A stretch of DNA of 64,000 nt. Origin: Halalkalibacter okhensis (lineage in GTDB: Bacteria > Bacillota > Bacilli > Bacillales > Bacillaceae_D). The notes below the pieces were generated by a model, which was not told where the DNA came from, ran no database searches, and saw only the letters and a list, made by a program, of their open reading frames with translations. The first letter of the stretch is position 1. The number at the start of each line of letters is the position of its first letter. Positions 8,571 through 17,429 of the stretch are shown here, piece after piece. The translations under genes were made by a program, and so were the position numbers. Where the stretch lies: the NCBI RefSeq assembly GCF_000787375.1, contig NZ_JRJU01000016.1:45086-109085 (forward strand), given 5' to 3'.

Positions 8571-9257
8571 TTAGTAAAAAAGAAAGACAATAAATGGTCC
8601 AATAATTGAGACAATAATCGCACTTAACGTCATCGCAACTGAACTAGCAGCTCCTTCTTTCTCACTATTTTCCAGCGCTTTTGCCGTACCGATGGCATGA
8701 GCGGCACTTCCCGTCCCAATTCCCTTGCCAATCTCCTGAACGATTTTACACCATTTAAATAAATAAGGTGCCAACACCACACCACCTATTCCGGCAACCA
8801 TAACTAACACGGCTGATAGAGGGGGAATTCCTCCAATCGTTGTAGCAATGTCCATGGCTACTGGTGTCGTTACAGACTTAGGAACGAGCGAATAAATAAG
8901 CTCCTGTTCTAACCCCGCCCATTTTGAAAGCATCAATCCGCTTCCAATCCCAATAATCGCACCAATGCTCACACTTGTCACAATTGGAATAAAATTACTT
9001 TTTAACATAGACAACTGCCGATACAAAGGATAGGCTAGTGCGACGACGGCCGGACCAAGAAGCATTTCTAACCATTTTCCACCAAGAGCATAGGTTTCAT
9101 AAGGAATTTGAAAAACTAATAATAAGATGATCAGGACGATTGTTGAAATGAGCAGTGGCAGCATAAAGGGATAGGGATATCGTGTATAAAGCTTTTTAGT
9201 ACCGATATAAACACCAATCGTTACTAACAAAAAGATAAGGGCTAGCATGACTCTCAT
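8571..9257 (-). CDS. lrgB: LrgB/CidB family membrane protein
   Basis: A 228-residue integral membrane protein with about six to seven hydrophobic segments and the family blocks VPKSVTTPVAMDIATTIGG and GTGSAAHAIGTAKAL. LrgB works with LrgA. Such pairs were first described as modulators of murein hydrolases and later, in B. subtilis PftAB, as a pyruvate transport system. The start overlaps the lrgA stop by 4 nt (ATGA), so the two are translationally coupled. No LytST-type regulator is adjacent, unlike pftAB. Which role applies is not decidable from sequence. Confidence 0.9.
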   Translation of the reverse strand: MRVMLALIFLLVTIGVYIGTKKLYTRYPYPFMLPLLISTIVLIILLLVFQIPYETYALGGKWLEMLLGPAVVALAYPLYRQLSMLKSNFIPIVTSVSIGAIIGIGSGLMLSKWAGLEQELIYSLVPKSVTTPVAMDIATTIGGIPPLSAVLVMVAGIGGVVLAPYLFKWCKIVQEIGKGIGTGSAAHAIGTAKALENSEKEGAASSVAMTLSAIIVSIIGPFIVFLFY

Positions 9258-9625
9258 TTTTTCGTAATCTCCTTTTTCTTTACTAGATTTTGTCCGATCA
9301 AACCAGAAACAGCCATGACCATCATCGTACTAATTAATGTTATTAAGATTAATAGAAATCCTCTACCACTAAAGACATCAAGAAATTGCAAAATACCAAC
9401 TGTTACTGGCAAAAATAACAGTGGCATATGACGTAAAATAAATGAAGAACCTTCTTCAATATAACGAACGGGCAACATTTTTGTCAGAAGAGCTAGAAAC
9501 AAAAGCAGCATACCGATGATGCTGCCTGGTATGGCTAATCCTAACTTCTGTTGAATCCATGAACCGATAAAATAAAAGACTGTCAAAATAGCAATATGAA
9601 TCATTATTCTTAGCATGGTCATCAT
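9254..9625 (-). CDS. lrgA: LrgA/CidA holin-like membrane protein
   Basis: A 123-residue protein with four predicted membrane helices. It carries the LrgA family motif LAIPGSIIGMLLLFLAL and the second block FILRHMPLLFLPVTVGI. It is the partner of the downstream LrgB. The start overlaps the thpR stop (ATGA) and is preceded by GGAGAAGGAAA. A second Met two codons in is a possible alternative start. It is the central gene of a three-gene coupled operon. Confidence 0.9.
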   Translation of the reverse strand: MMTMLRIMIHIAILTVFYFIGSWIQQKLGLAIPGSIIGMLLLFLALLTKMLPVRYIEEGSSFILRHMPLLFLPVTVGILQFLDVFSGRGFLLILITLISTMMVMAVSGLIGQNLVKKKEITKK

Positions 9626-10167
9626 TTTCCTTCTCCAAACCGGAAAGTTTGCACCGTTTTGTATTTGGGCGTTTCTGTAAGAACACTTTTGTATAGTATG
9701 ATCTCATTAACATCCCAGTGTTGTCCTTGCATGAGATTTTCTACCTTCTGCTCATAGTCTTGCTCTGAGACCCATTGTCTTGCTAAAGTAATATGAGGCG
9801 AAAATGTCCTTTGATCTAATGAGAATCCCACTTCTTCACAAAGCTTGAACACTTCTTTTTGCAAATGATACAATTTCGGTTCTTCTTTCACACCCATCCA
9901 AAAGATTCTCGGCTTTTTCACTGATCCAAATGTTCCATATGTAGAGAGCTCCAACGTAAAACGTTCCAGTGATGCCAATGCTTGACATCGTTGTTGAATT
10001 TGCTGTAATTGTATCTCTGTACATGCCCCTAAAAATACGAGGGTTAAATGAAGATCTTGTTCATGAACCCAGCGCTTAAAAGGAAAGTCCTTACGAGAGA
10101 CAGACTGAACCATTTTTGTCTTTAATTCTGCTGGTAAAGGAACCGCTAAAAAATAATGAGTTTGCAT
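9622..10167 (-). CDS. thpR: RNA 2',3'-cyclic phosphodiesterase (LigT/ThpR)
   Basis: A 181-residue 2H phosphoesterase. Both catalytic HxT motifs are present: HLTLVFLG near residue 40 and HITLARQ near residue 124. ThpR opens 2',3'-cyclic phosphates at RNA ends and can ligate tRNA halves in vitro. It corresponds to B. subtilis ytlP by its place just before ytkP. I start at ATG 10167, 9 nt after GGGAG, rather than nine codons upstream where there is no ribosome site. It is first in a coupled operon with lrgA and lrgB. Confidence 0.92.
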   Translation of the reverse strand: MQTHYFLAVPLPAELKTKMVQSVSRKDFPFKRWVHEQDLHLTLVFLGACTEIQLQQIQQRCQALASLERFTLELSTYGTFGSVKKPRIFWMGVKEEPKLYHLQKEVFKLCEEVGFSLDQRTFSPHITLARQWVSEQDYEQKVENLMQGQHWDVNEIILYKSVLTETPKYKTVQTFRFGEGK

Positions 10168-10323
10168 AGATGAATACTCCCTTCTAAAAAACATCTAATG
10201 ACCACGTCATTCATTTTATGATGACCTCTTTATTTCATTTTACTCTAACTCTATAGCAACTAGGAAATCACATTTTTTATATGATAAAATGAATGTACTA
10301 CATATGAAAGAGGAAGTGTATCT

Positions 10324-11259
10324 ATGACTGTTGTAAATAATATTGCAGAATTGATTGGTCGCACCCCACTTGTCCGTCTTAATCGAATTCCTGATCCAAA
10401 TGGGGCGGCCGTTTATTTAAAAATGGAGATGCAAAATCCAAGCGGGAGCGTTAAAGACCGCGCAGCGTATAACATGATGATCCAAGCCGAGAAAGATGGT
10501 CACTTAAAACCTGGTTCAACGATTATTGAACCTACAAGTGGAAATACAGGGATCGGCATAGCTATGAATGCTGCAGCAAGAGGCTATCGCGCTATATTAA
10601 CAATGCCTGATACGATGTCAGCTGAACGAATTAATATTTTAAAAGCATATGGTGCCGAAGTTGTACTTACACCTGGAGATAAAAAAATGCCTGGTGCGAT
10701 TGAGAAGGCTCATGAACTAGCTAAAACGATTCCTAATAGCTTTATTCCTATGCAATTTGAAAACGATGCGAATCCTGACGCTCATCGTCATACAACGGCG
10801 GCAGAAATTAAGCAATCACTTGATTCCATCGGCAAATCACTATCAGCCTTTGTCGCTGCCTCAGGTACTGGCGGAACGATTACCGGAACGGGCGAAGAAT
10901 TACTAAAATTTTACCCAGATGCAACGATCCATGTTGTTGAACCAGCAGGATCCCCTGTTTTATCAGGCGGGCAACCAGGTCCACATAAACTAGTTGGAAC
11001 TAGCCCAGGATTTATCCCACCTATTTTAAATGAAGATGTGTACAATGAAATTTTTAAAATTGAAGATGAAGATGCCTATCGTGTTACACGAGATTTAGCA
11101 CGGAAGGAAGCCATCCTTGTTGGACCATCATCTGGTGCTGCTTGTTTTGCTGCAATGGAAGTGGCCAAACGCCTCACTCCAGATGATGTTGTTGTTGCGA
11201 TTGCTTGTGATACCGGCGAACGATACCTTTCAACAGATTTGTTTCAATTTGAGAAGTAA
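10324..11259 (+). CDS. ytkP: Cysteine synthase-like PLP enzyme (YtkP)
   Basis: A 311-residue fold-type II PLP enzyme of the O-acetylserine sulfhydrylase family. The PLP lysine lies in NPSGSVKDRAAY, the substrate loop is EPTSGNTGIG and the phosphate loop is GTGGTITGTG; SGAA near the end contacts the pyridine nitrogen. Length and position match B. subtilis YtkP, described as cysteine-synthase-like. The canonical CysK is normally elsewhere in the genome, so this may be a second isozyme or one using another acceptor. It begins 7 nt after AGAGGAAG. Confidence 0.9.
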   Translation: MTVVNNIAELIGRTPLVRLNRIPDPNGAAVYLKMEMQNPSGSVKDRAAYNMMIQAEKDGHLKPGSTIIEPTSGNTGIGIAMNAAARGYRAILTMPDTMSAERINILKAYGAEVVLTPGDKKMPGAIEKAHELAKTIPNSFIPMQFENDANPDAHRHTTAAEIKQSLDSIGKSLSAFVAASGTGGTITGTGEELLKFYPDATIHVVEPAGSPVLSGGQPGPHKLVGTSPGFIPPILNEDVYNEIFKIEDEDAYRVTRDLARKEAILVGPSSGAACFAAMEVAKRLTPDDVVVAIACDTGERYLSTDLFQFEK

Positions 11260-11317
11260 ATTACGTTTCATTTCCAAAAGTTTGATTTCGATCTTTTCGG
11301 ATTAACTTTCCTTTTTA

Positions 11318-11355
11318 AGAGGACACTGAAACGTTTTCTCGTTTCAGTGTCCTCT
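11318..11355. terminator. Bidirectional terminator between ytkP and pepV
   Basis: Perfect 16-bp stem, 11318-11333 with 11340-11355, 6-nt loop, T-runs on both strands, between convergent genes. The arm contains the CACTGAAA word of the window's hairpin family. Confidence 0.9.
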
Positions 11356-11357
11356 TT

Positions 11358-12776
11358 TTAACTATCCGTTTTCGCCAACTCATATATCGCTTCAGCGTAT
11401 ATGGCTGTCATTTTCAAGAGATCGTCGATTTCGATATACTCATCCTTTTTATGTGCTACATCCACTCGCCCTGGAAACATTGGTCCAAATGCAACCCCTG
11501 TTTTAAGAGCGCGCGCATACGTCCCTCCACCTATAGCTAACAGCTTAGGCTCCTCATTCATTTGACGCTTGTAAACTTGTTGCAACGTTTGAATAAGCGG
11601 ATGATCTTCTTCCACATAATTTGGTTTCATATGATCATGTATGGTTAGTACTGCCTTCTGATTTTTAGCGACTTCTTTTAATCTGTTAATACAATCTTCG
11701 CCCGAAGCTGTTACTGGGTAACGAATATTTAATCCTACTTTTCTTTCTCCGGTTTCGTGAAATTGAAACAATCCAGCATTAAGCGTTAACGGACCCGACA
11801 CTTCATCACTCACAGCAAGGTGTAATCCTTTCCCATCGAAGTCACAATTAGCAACGACAAACTTTAGATAGTCGTTTGCCGCTTGCTGATAGGTTTCCTT
11901 TGCTAAGAAAAGAGCAAGATATACCCCAGCATTTACTCCATTTTCAGGAGTGGATCCATGCGCGGATACCCCATCATAGCTCAAAACTAATTGATCTGCC
12001 TTTAGATTTGCCTCTCCCGTGTGTCCTTGCTCAAGCAAATACGCTTGAAAATTCTTTTCTAAATTTGCTAGAAGGCGGCTTTCTCCCTTAATTGTTGCAC
12101 GTGCAAGCTCAGGTACCATATTGAATCTTTCTCCCGCTTCAAATGTTGAAAGAACAAGAGGAGACCCTTCATCATCTATCTTTGTTTCCCACAGAAAACT
12201 AACATCTGTAATTCCTTTTTCCGCATGAATAATTGGAAAATCGGCATCTGGTGCAAAACCGATTGTCGGCATCTCTTCATGTTTAAAGTAATGTTCGACA
12301 CATCTCCAATTGCTTTCTTCATCCGTACCTAAAATCATTCTCACTCTTTTATGTAATGATAAATTTAACTCTTTTACGATCAAAAGAGCAAAGAAAGCTG
12401 CCATCGTCGGCCCTTTATTGTCAATGGCTCCCCTTGCATAAATGCGCCCGTCTCGAATGTCAGCTGAAAATGGGGGCGATGTCCATCCTCCTCCTGGCGG
12501 CACGACATCTAGATGGCATAATATTCCTACACTTTCCTTGCCACTTCCGTGTTCAATGATTCCTGCATACCCATCAACATTTTTCACAAAAAAATCATAT
12601 TGTTCACCTTTTTGTAATAAATGCGCTAAAGCTTGTGCCACTCCCATTCCAAAGGGAGCTTCAATATTTGCTGTAGATTCGTCTAAAACACTTGCAATAC
12701 GTAGAAAATCCTGAGTTTCATTTATGATTTTTTCTTTTCTTTTTTCAACTTCAGCAAGCCAATTTATTTTTTCCAT
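11358..12776 (-). CDS. pepV: Dipeptidase PepV (M20 family)
   Basis: A 472-residue zinc dipeptidase. Metal and catalytic motifs are HLDVVPPGGGW, GAIDNKGP (bridging Asp) and GTDEESNW (general base Glu and ligand), with AHGSTPENG in the lid domain and a final IGGGTYAR block. PepV cleaves dipeptides with D- or L-alanine-type N-termini in peptide recycling. ATG 12776 follows GGAAGGTGAGG; a longer upstream reading starting at 12872 lacks a ribosome site and adds a non-conserved hydrophobic stretch. In B. subtilis it is YtjP. Cytoplasmic, monocistronic. Confidence 0.95.
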   Translation of the reverse strand: MEKINWLAEVEKRKEKIINETQDFLRIASVLDESTANIEAPFGMGVAQALAHLLQKGEQYDFFVKNVDGYAGIIEHGSGKESVGILCHLDVVPPGGGWTSPPFSADIRDGRIYARGAIDNKGPTMAAFFALLIVKELNLSLHKRVRMILGTDEESNWRCVEHYFKHEEMPTIGFAPDADFPIIHAEKGITDVSFLWETKIDDEGSPLVLSTFEAGERFNMVPELARATIKGESRLLANLEKNFQAYLLEQGHTGEANLKADQLVLSYDGVSAHGSTPENGVNAGVYLALFLAKETYQQAANDYLKFVVANCDFDGKGLHLAVSDEVSGPLTLNAGLFQFHETGERKVGLNIRYPVTASGEDCINRLKEVAKNQKAVLTIHDHMKPNYVEEDHPLIQTLQQVYKRQMNEEPKLLAIGGGTYARALKTGVAFGPMFPGRVDVAHKKDEYIEIDDLLKMTAIYAEAIYELAKTDS

Positions 12777-12976
12777 TTTCCTCACCTTCCATTTAGTACG
12801 GAACATTTTCGCACACCAATTTTGCATAGTTGTTAGAATTATTGTAAAATGTAGACAAACGGAATGAACCATGCTTCATCTGAACCACTTACAACATTAC
12901 CTCTCTTATTATCTAATTGCAACTAGGAGAGGAGAACGGTCATCCCTGTAAAAATGTTAAAGACATTTGACAGCTG

Positions 12977-13006
12977 TAATAACATGCATGTAAAACCATG
13001 TTATTA
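12977..13006. promoter_or_regulatory. Inverted repeat in the pepV/ytzE divergent gap, candidate operator
   Basis: Perfect 10-bp inverted repeat TAATAACATG/CATGTTATTA with a 10-nt spacer, about 50 bp upstream of ytzE and about 200 bp upstream of pepV. The spacing suits a dimeric helix-turn-helix regulator; YtzE itself is a candidate binder. No promoter can be read confidently around it. Confidence 0.35.
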
Positions 13007-13056
13007 CATAGACTCTACGTAAGAACAAGTCATGATTATGAATAAGGAGTGGTTTT

Positions 13057-13275
13057 TTGAAAACTTCAACTGATCGTATGCTGACTCGTATTAAGTCTAT
13101 CTACCTTTACATCAAACAAAGGGGGACCGTCACAACGAATGAACTAGTTGAAGAATTCGGTATAACCCAACGGACGATTCAACGTGACCTTAATGTACTG
13201 GAATACAACAACCTTGTTGAAAGTCCTACACGTGGTAAGTGGAGTGCAAGAAAAAAGAAAACTCAAGTTTCGTAA
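13057..13275 (+). CDS. ytzE: YtzE, minimal DeoR-type HTH regulator
   Basis: A 72-residue protein consisting only of a winged helix of the DeoR type: IYLYIKQRGTVTTNEL, then the recognition helix ITQRTIQRDLNVLE and the wing around SPTRGKWSA. It lacks the sugar-phosphate-sensing domain of full DeoR proteins, as does the closely similar B. subtilis YtzE. It uses a TTG start 7 nt after AAGGAG. Targets unknown; the palindrome just upstream could be an autoregulatory site. Confidence 0.9.
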   Translation: MKTSTDRMLTRIKSIYLYIKQRGTVTTNELVEEFGITQRTIQRDLNVLEYNNLVESPTRGKWSARKKKTQVS

Positions 13276-13315
13276 TAAATATGGCCTCTAGCCATATGTG
13301 ATAGGTAGACAGAGA

Positions 13316-13342
13316 GGGGTTATCCCAGTTTGGGATAACCCC
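13316..13342 (+). terminator. Hairpin after ytzE
   Basis: Perfect 12-bp stem GGGGTTATCCCA/TGGGATAACCCC with a 3-nt loop, 40 nt past the ytzE stop. No T-run follows, so termination would be stem-driven or the hairpin may protect the 3' end. Confidence 0.55.
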
Positions 13343-13368
13343 TAAGCAATGAAGCCGCATTCTCAATT

Positions 13369-13406
13369 AAATTTAGACTTACTTTTATCTTGATAAAAGT
13401 AAGTCT
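13369..13406 (-). terminator. rsuA terminator overlapping the gene's 3' end
   Basis: Perfect 15-bp stem (13375-13389 with 13392-13406) with a 2-nt loop that includes the rsuA stop codon and the preceding codons; followed on the minus strand by AAATTTAATT. The gene end doubles as terminator arm. Confidence 0.7.
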
Positions 13407-14095
13407 ATTTCTTTTTGTGTAAGTTCACGATATGTACCTAATTCTAATTTTGGATCAAGCTCAAGATCCGCTATTTTCAAACGTTTAAGTGTCAGGACCT
13501 TTTTCCCGACAGCCTCAAACATTCGCTTCACTTGATGATATTTTCCTTCTGTAATGGTTAATTCTATTTCCGAAACAGTTCCATGATTCTTAATGACTAA
13601 CTCTGCTGGCTTTGTTACATAACCGTCATCTAATGTCACACCTTGTTTAAAAAGCTCTACATCCTCTTCGGTCACTTTGCCCCGGACAGTGGCTGCATAA
13701 GTTTTTGGTACATGCTTTCTAGGAGACATGAGTGCATGCGAAAATTGACCGTCGTTTGTAATTAAGAGAAATCCTTCTGTATCTTTATCTAATCGCCCAA
13801 CGGGAAATGGTTCATACATCGCATGTTCATATAGCAATAAGTCAATAACCGTCTCATGCTCCTGGTCCTCTGTAGCGGAAATGACTCCTTGAGGCTTGTT
13901 AAGCATGAGGTAAATATGTGGTTTATATTTAACCTCTTCTCCAAAAACCGTCACCAAATCCTTATCAGGGTCGATATGGGTTTTTCCTTCTTTTATTACT
14001 GCCCCATTCACATGGACACTCCCTGACTTCATCAGCTTTTTCACATCTTTCCTTGTTCCAAAGCCCATGTTGGCGAGCAATTTATCCATCCTCAT
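13385..14095 (-). CDS. rsuA: 16S rRNA pseudouridine(516) synthase RsuA
   Basis: A 236-residue pseudouridine synthase. An N-terminal S4 RNA-binding domain (MDKLLANMGFGTRKD) is followed by the RsuA/RluB catalytic domain with the active Asp in GRLDKDTEGFLLITNDG, then KTYAATV and the C-terminal EGKYHQVKRMF. RsuA modifies U516 of 16S rRNA during 30S assembly. It overlaps the upstream gene by 14 nt, so both are likely co-transcribed. The TTG/ATG choice is minor; the ATG at 14095 follows GGGGAAG. Confidence 0.93.
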   Translation of the reverse strand: MRMDKLLANMGFGTRKDVKKLMKSGSVHVNGAVIKEGKTHIDPDKDLVTVFGEEVKYKPHIYLMLNKPQGVISATEDQEHETVIDLLLYEHAMYEPFPVGRLDKDTEGFLLITNDGQFSHALMSPRKHVPKTYAATVRGKVTEEDVELFKQGVTLDDGYVTKPAELVIKNHGTVSEIELTITEGKYHQVKRMFEAVGKKVLTLKRLKIADLELDPKLELGTYRELTQKEIDLLLSR

Positions 14096-14771
14096 TTATG
14101 TCTTCCCCTTTCTGCTGCAATCTACTGGCAATTTTTTTAGCAAACCCTCCTAAATCGTTTGATTGATAGGCATCAATCACTCCATGGACAGTTTGATCAA
14201 ACGTTTGTTTAATTATCGCTTCAGGTATTTCATTTGACTGCAATGCTTGATTTAAGTCTACACTCATTTTTATTGCTGCCTCTGTCCCTAATTGATTGGC
14301 ACGCAGGACATCTTCTTCTTCTGCTATGGTTACTTTCATTGTTGGGAACCATTGCTTCAATTGGTATACTTCTTCTTGATGATTTGCAGGCAATGCTAAT
14401 AAGCCCTTTTGTTCATGTTTCACTACTTTCGCATGCCCTGCTAGCTTAAGGGGAACTACTTTCTTACCCTTACAAAGCTTCTTCACTTCAGCTTCTGTGA
14501 CAGCTGTAGCCATATGATAAATCGTTACTTCTTTTTGGAGATGATTTTCATATTTCACGAGGAAGTCCTCATAACCATTCTTTGGTAAACAAAGAAAGAG
14601 TACATTTGCCTGCTGTAAGGTCCCTTCATTTGCCTTTTTGGCATAAGGAAACTGCCTAATTAAGCTATTCACAGTTTGCTCATTTCGACCATACACATAC
14701 GTCGTTTCATCTTTCTTCAACACGGTTAAGAGCATACTAGCTAGACGGCCTGAACCAACAATCACTTTCAT
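14082..14771 (-). CDS. Dinucleotide-binding oxidoreductase-like protein (P5C-reductase-like)
   Basis: A 229-residue protein beginning with MKVIVGSGRLASMLL, a Rossmann glycine motif, then YGRNEQTV and VLFLCLPKNGYED, the pattern of F420/P5C-reductase N-domains. The C-terminal part (about 160-225) is helical, with ANQLGTEAAIKM, like the dimerisation domain of pyrroline-5-carboxylate reductases. It may reduce a small imine or keto substrate; no closer assignment is possible. It precedes and overlaps rsuA. I do not recall a counterpart at this place in B. subtilis. Confidence 0.7.
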   Translation of the reverse strand: MKVIVGSGRLASMLLTVLKKDETTYVYGRNEQTVNSLIRQFPYAKKANEGTLQQANVLFLCLPKNGYEDFLVKYENHLQKEVTIYHMATAVTEAEVKKLCKGKKVVPLKLAGHAKVVKHEQKGLLALPANHQEEVYQLKQWFPTMKVTIAEEEDVLRANQLGTEAAIKMSVDLNQALQSNEIPEAIIKQTFDQTVHGVIDAYQSNDLGGFAKKIASRLQQKGEDINEDG

Positions 14772-14844
14772 GTTCTCTACCTCCTAATTGCGTTATACTC
14801 TCTTACTAAAAAAGAAAGAGCTGAAATCCAGGGATTATCAACTC

Positions 14845-16029
14845 TTACATACTAGACTCTTCTGTTTCAAACATATAATGCCGGGTTCGTATATTCACAT
14901 TGAGGATGATCCCCATTGCCAGCATATTCGTTAAGAGGGCACTTCCTCCGTAGCTGATAAACGGAAGAGCCAAACCAGTTATAGGCATGAGCCCAATCGT
15001 CATTGCGATATTTTGAAATACTTGGAATACAAGAAGGCCGATAACCCCTGAAACTAAATAGGTTCCAAATAAATTGTTACATGTTAGCGCAATAATGATC
15101 ATTCGATAAAATAAAAGGAAATACGTGACGATTAAAATCGTTGCGCCGATAAATCCAAACTCCTCGCCAATAACCGTAAAAATAAAATCTGTATGAATCT
15201 CAGGAATGCGGTCACTCTGCGTTTGAATTCCTTGCATAAACCCACTACCATGTAGTTGCCCTGACCCAATTCCTCTCATCGCGTTCACAAGCTGGTATCC
15301 AAACGAGCCCTGATGCTCATATGGGTCGAGCCAGCCATAAATACGATCAAGCTGATGGGAAGCAATAACTTTTGAGAACAGCTCAAAATTATGATTATGC
15401 AGCCAAACAAGTGATATGATTCCTGCTATCGCCGAAAGAGCTAAAAATAAAAGAATCCTCCAAGCAACCCCTGACATTAACAGCATCGTTCCCATAATAC
15501 TTGCAATAACTAATGCAGTTCCAAGGTCAGGCTGTTTCAGTATTAAGAAAAAGGGTGGAAGCCCAATCGCAATGACCTGCCCGACAATGATCAAGTCTGA
15601 TTTAAAATCTTTGGTTGCTCGATTCGCCGTTACCCGATACAGCATATGAGCAAGCGCGATAATTAAGAAGATCTTCATAAACTCTGATGGTTGTATTTCA
15701 GCAGGACCTAAATCTAGCCAACGCTGAGAGCCATTCCGAAAGACACCAAGAGGAGAGTATGCAACTAGTAACAAAAGAACAAGACCAATCCCATAAAGAG
15801 GAATTGAAAAGTTTTTAAACAGGTCATAATCAATTAACATTACGCCTACCATCACAACGATTCCTACAACAAACCATATGACCTGGCGTTTCACATAGTA
15901 GGTCGGGTCCTCGCTAAAATACTGACCAGATCCACTATAAATAGCTAACAAGCTAATACACATGAGCACAAACAACAGAAATAACAATGTGTAATCAATC
16001 TGTTGAAAGCCCGTTTTCCTTTCTTCCAT
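14845..16029 (-). CDS. rodA: RodA-like SEDS peptidoglycan polymerase
   Basis: A 394-residue SEDS protein with ten predicted membrane helices. Family motifs: GSQRWLDLGPAEIQPSEF, LKQPDLGTAL, the extracellular loop QSDRIPEIHTDFIF (holding the conserved catalytic Asp) and GLALPFISYGGSAL. SEDS proteins polymerise lipid II with a class B PBP partner; RodA serves elongation. The IPEIHTDFIF form and the long loop around DPYEHQGSFGYQ favour RodA over FtsW. ATG 16029 lies 5 nt after GGAGG; the ATG four codons upstream has none. It is 39 nt downstream of the FtsW-like gene, probably one operon. Confidence 0.88.
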   Translation of the reverse strand: MEERKTGFQQIDYTLLFLLFVLMCISLLAIYSGSGQYFSEDPTYYVKRQVIWFVVGIVVMVGVMLIDYDLFKNFSIPLYGIGLVLLLLVAYSPLGVFRNGSQRWLDLGPAEIQPSEFMKIFLIIALAHMLYRVTANRATKDFKSDLIIVGQVIAIGLPPFFLILKQPDLGTALVIASIMGTMLLMSGVAWRILLFLALSAIAGIISLVWLHNHNFELFSKVIASHQLDRIYGWLDPYEHQGSFGYQLVNAMRGIGSGQLHGSGFMQGIQTQSDRIPEIHTDFIFTVIGEEFGFIGATILIVTYFLLFYRMIIIALTCNNLFGTYLVSGVIGLLVFQVFQNIAMTIGLMPITGLALPFISYGGSALLTNMLAMGIILNVNIRTRHYMFETEESSM

Positions 16030-16068
16030 TGTAGCCTCCATCTATAAGAAACAGCCCTCTGACTTACT

Positions 16069-17223
16069 TTATGAAGCAGAAAGCTGTGTTTCTTCCTTGT
16101 ATTCTTTTATTCTTTTTTGACGTATGGTATTGCGAGATATATTTGCTAAAATCGCCAATGAGACCAGTGTAAAAAACAACGAGGATCCACCATTACTTAT
16201 TAACGGCAACGGAATACCTGTAATGGGCAGCATTCCAGTCACAGCCCCTATGTTAAAGATAATTTGTATGGCGATTTGAAAGACGATTCCAAATGCCAAC
16301 AAACTTCCAAATGGACTTTTGCACTTAGCTCCTATCATCACTCCTCGGATTAAAATAAGCGCATGTAACCCTAATACAATTAACACACCTAGCAATCCTA
16401 ATTCTTCAGCGACGATCGCTAAAATAAAATCTGTATGAGCCTCGGGCAAATAATATAGCTTTTGTACACTTTGACCTAGACCTGTCCCACTTAAACCTCC
16501 GTGTGCCATCGCGATGTAGGACTGAATGACTTGGTGTCCATCCCCCATTGGATCAGCAAACGGGTCTTGATACGACGTAAGGCGCCTTACCCGGTAAGGA
16601 GCTGACATGGCAAATACGGCAAAAAGTGTCACTCCAACGACACCTAGCCCAATTAAGTGACGCCACTTGGCACCAGAGAAAAAGACTAGAAAAAACGTAA
16701 CGAGGAGAATGGACGTAGCTGTCCCTAGATCTGGCTGCATCATAATTAAGCCAAACACAAACCCAACTACTACTAATGGTGGCATGACACCTTTAACAAA
16801 CTGATCAATATACGCTTGCTTCTGTGAATACACTTGTGCCAAGTAAATGATCATACCAATCTTCACATATTCAGAAGGTTGAACTCTAAGTGGCCCCAAC
16901 TGAATCCAACGTTGAGCCCCTCCAATGGTCACACCAATAAAAGGAAGCAAAACTAGGAATAATGAAATGATTGAAATAATAATAATGATCGGTGACATCT
17001 TCCTATACAGTCGATAAGGAAAATGCATCACAACGACAAAAGCAAGTACAGCCAGTACAAACCAAACGAGCTGTCGTTGTATAAATGAATACGGATTTGG
17101 ATCGTTATATCCTAACCCTATAGGATAGCTTGCACTAAATACCATCACCAAACCGAACCCAGCCAAAAGGAACGTAGTGATGATTAACAGCCAATCATTA
17201 TCTTTTCGAAATGAATACTTCAT
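16069..17223 (-). CDS. ftsW: FtsW-like SEDS peptidoglycan polymerase
   Basis: A 384-residue SEDS protein: GGAQRWIQLGPLRVQPSEY, MQPDLGTATSIL, GHQVIQSYIAMAHGGLSGTGLGQSVQK partly reads as the FtsW loop, then LPEAHTDFIL (conserved Asp) and GIPLPLISNGGSS. YLPEAHTDFI and the GTGLG loop are typical of FtsW/SpoVE, the division and sporulation septum polymerases. Which of FtsW or SpoVE it represents cannot be settled here. ATG 17223 follows AGGGG at 6 nt. It is followed closely by the RodA-like gene. Confidence 0.85.
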   Translation of the reverse strand: MKYSFRKDNDWLLIITTFLLAGFGLVMVFSASYPIGLGYNDPNPYSFIQRQLVWFVLAVLAFVVVMHFPYRLYRKMSPIIIIISIISLFLVLLPFIGVTIGGAQRWIQLGPLRVQPSEYVKIGMIIYLAQVYSQKQAYIDQFVKGVMPPLVVVGFVFGLIMMQPDLGTATSILLVTFFLVFFSGAKWRHLIGLGVVGVTLFAVFAMSAPYRVRRLTSYQDPFADPMGDGHQVIQSYIAMAHGGLSGTGLGQSVQKLYYLPEAHTDFILAIVAEELGLLGVLIVLGLHALILIRGVMIGAKCKSPFGSLLAFGIVFQIAIQIIFNIGAVTGMLPITGIPLPLISNGGSSLFFTLVSLAILANISRNTIRQKRIKEYKEETQLSAS

Positions 17224-17429
17224 CGCGCCCCCCTGCTCTAGCAATAATTCGTTCATCAAGAACGGCAGTCAAAAAGCAGGAAAGAAAAGACACACTAACA
17301 TTCCGACTTTTTGAAAGAACTCGAGCATAACATGCCTGCAGACTCGGACTTTTAGAACATTCTCTATTATATCAAACCACCTATACAAGCAAAAGAGGCT
17401 TTCATTGCCAAAGAATGTCGAATTTGTTA

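Noticed and set aside
12356..12714. Plus-strand ORFs opposite pepV
   Set aside because: Shadow frames of a well-conserved enzyme on the other strand.
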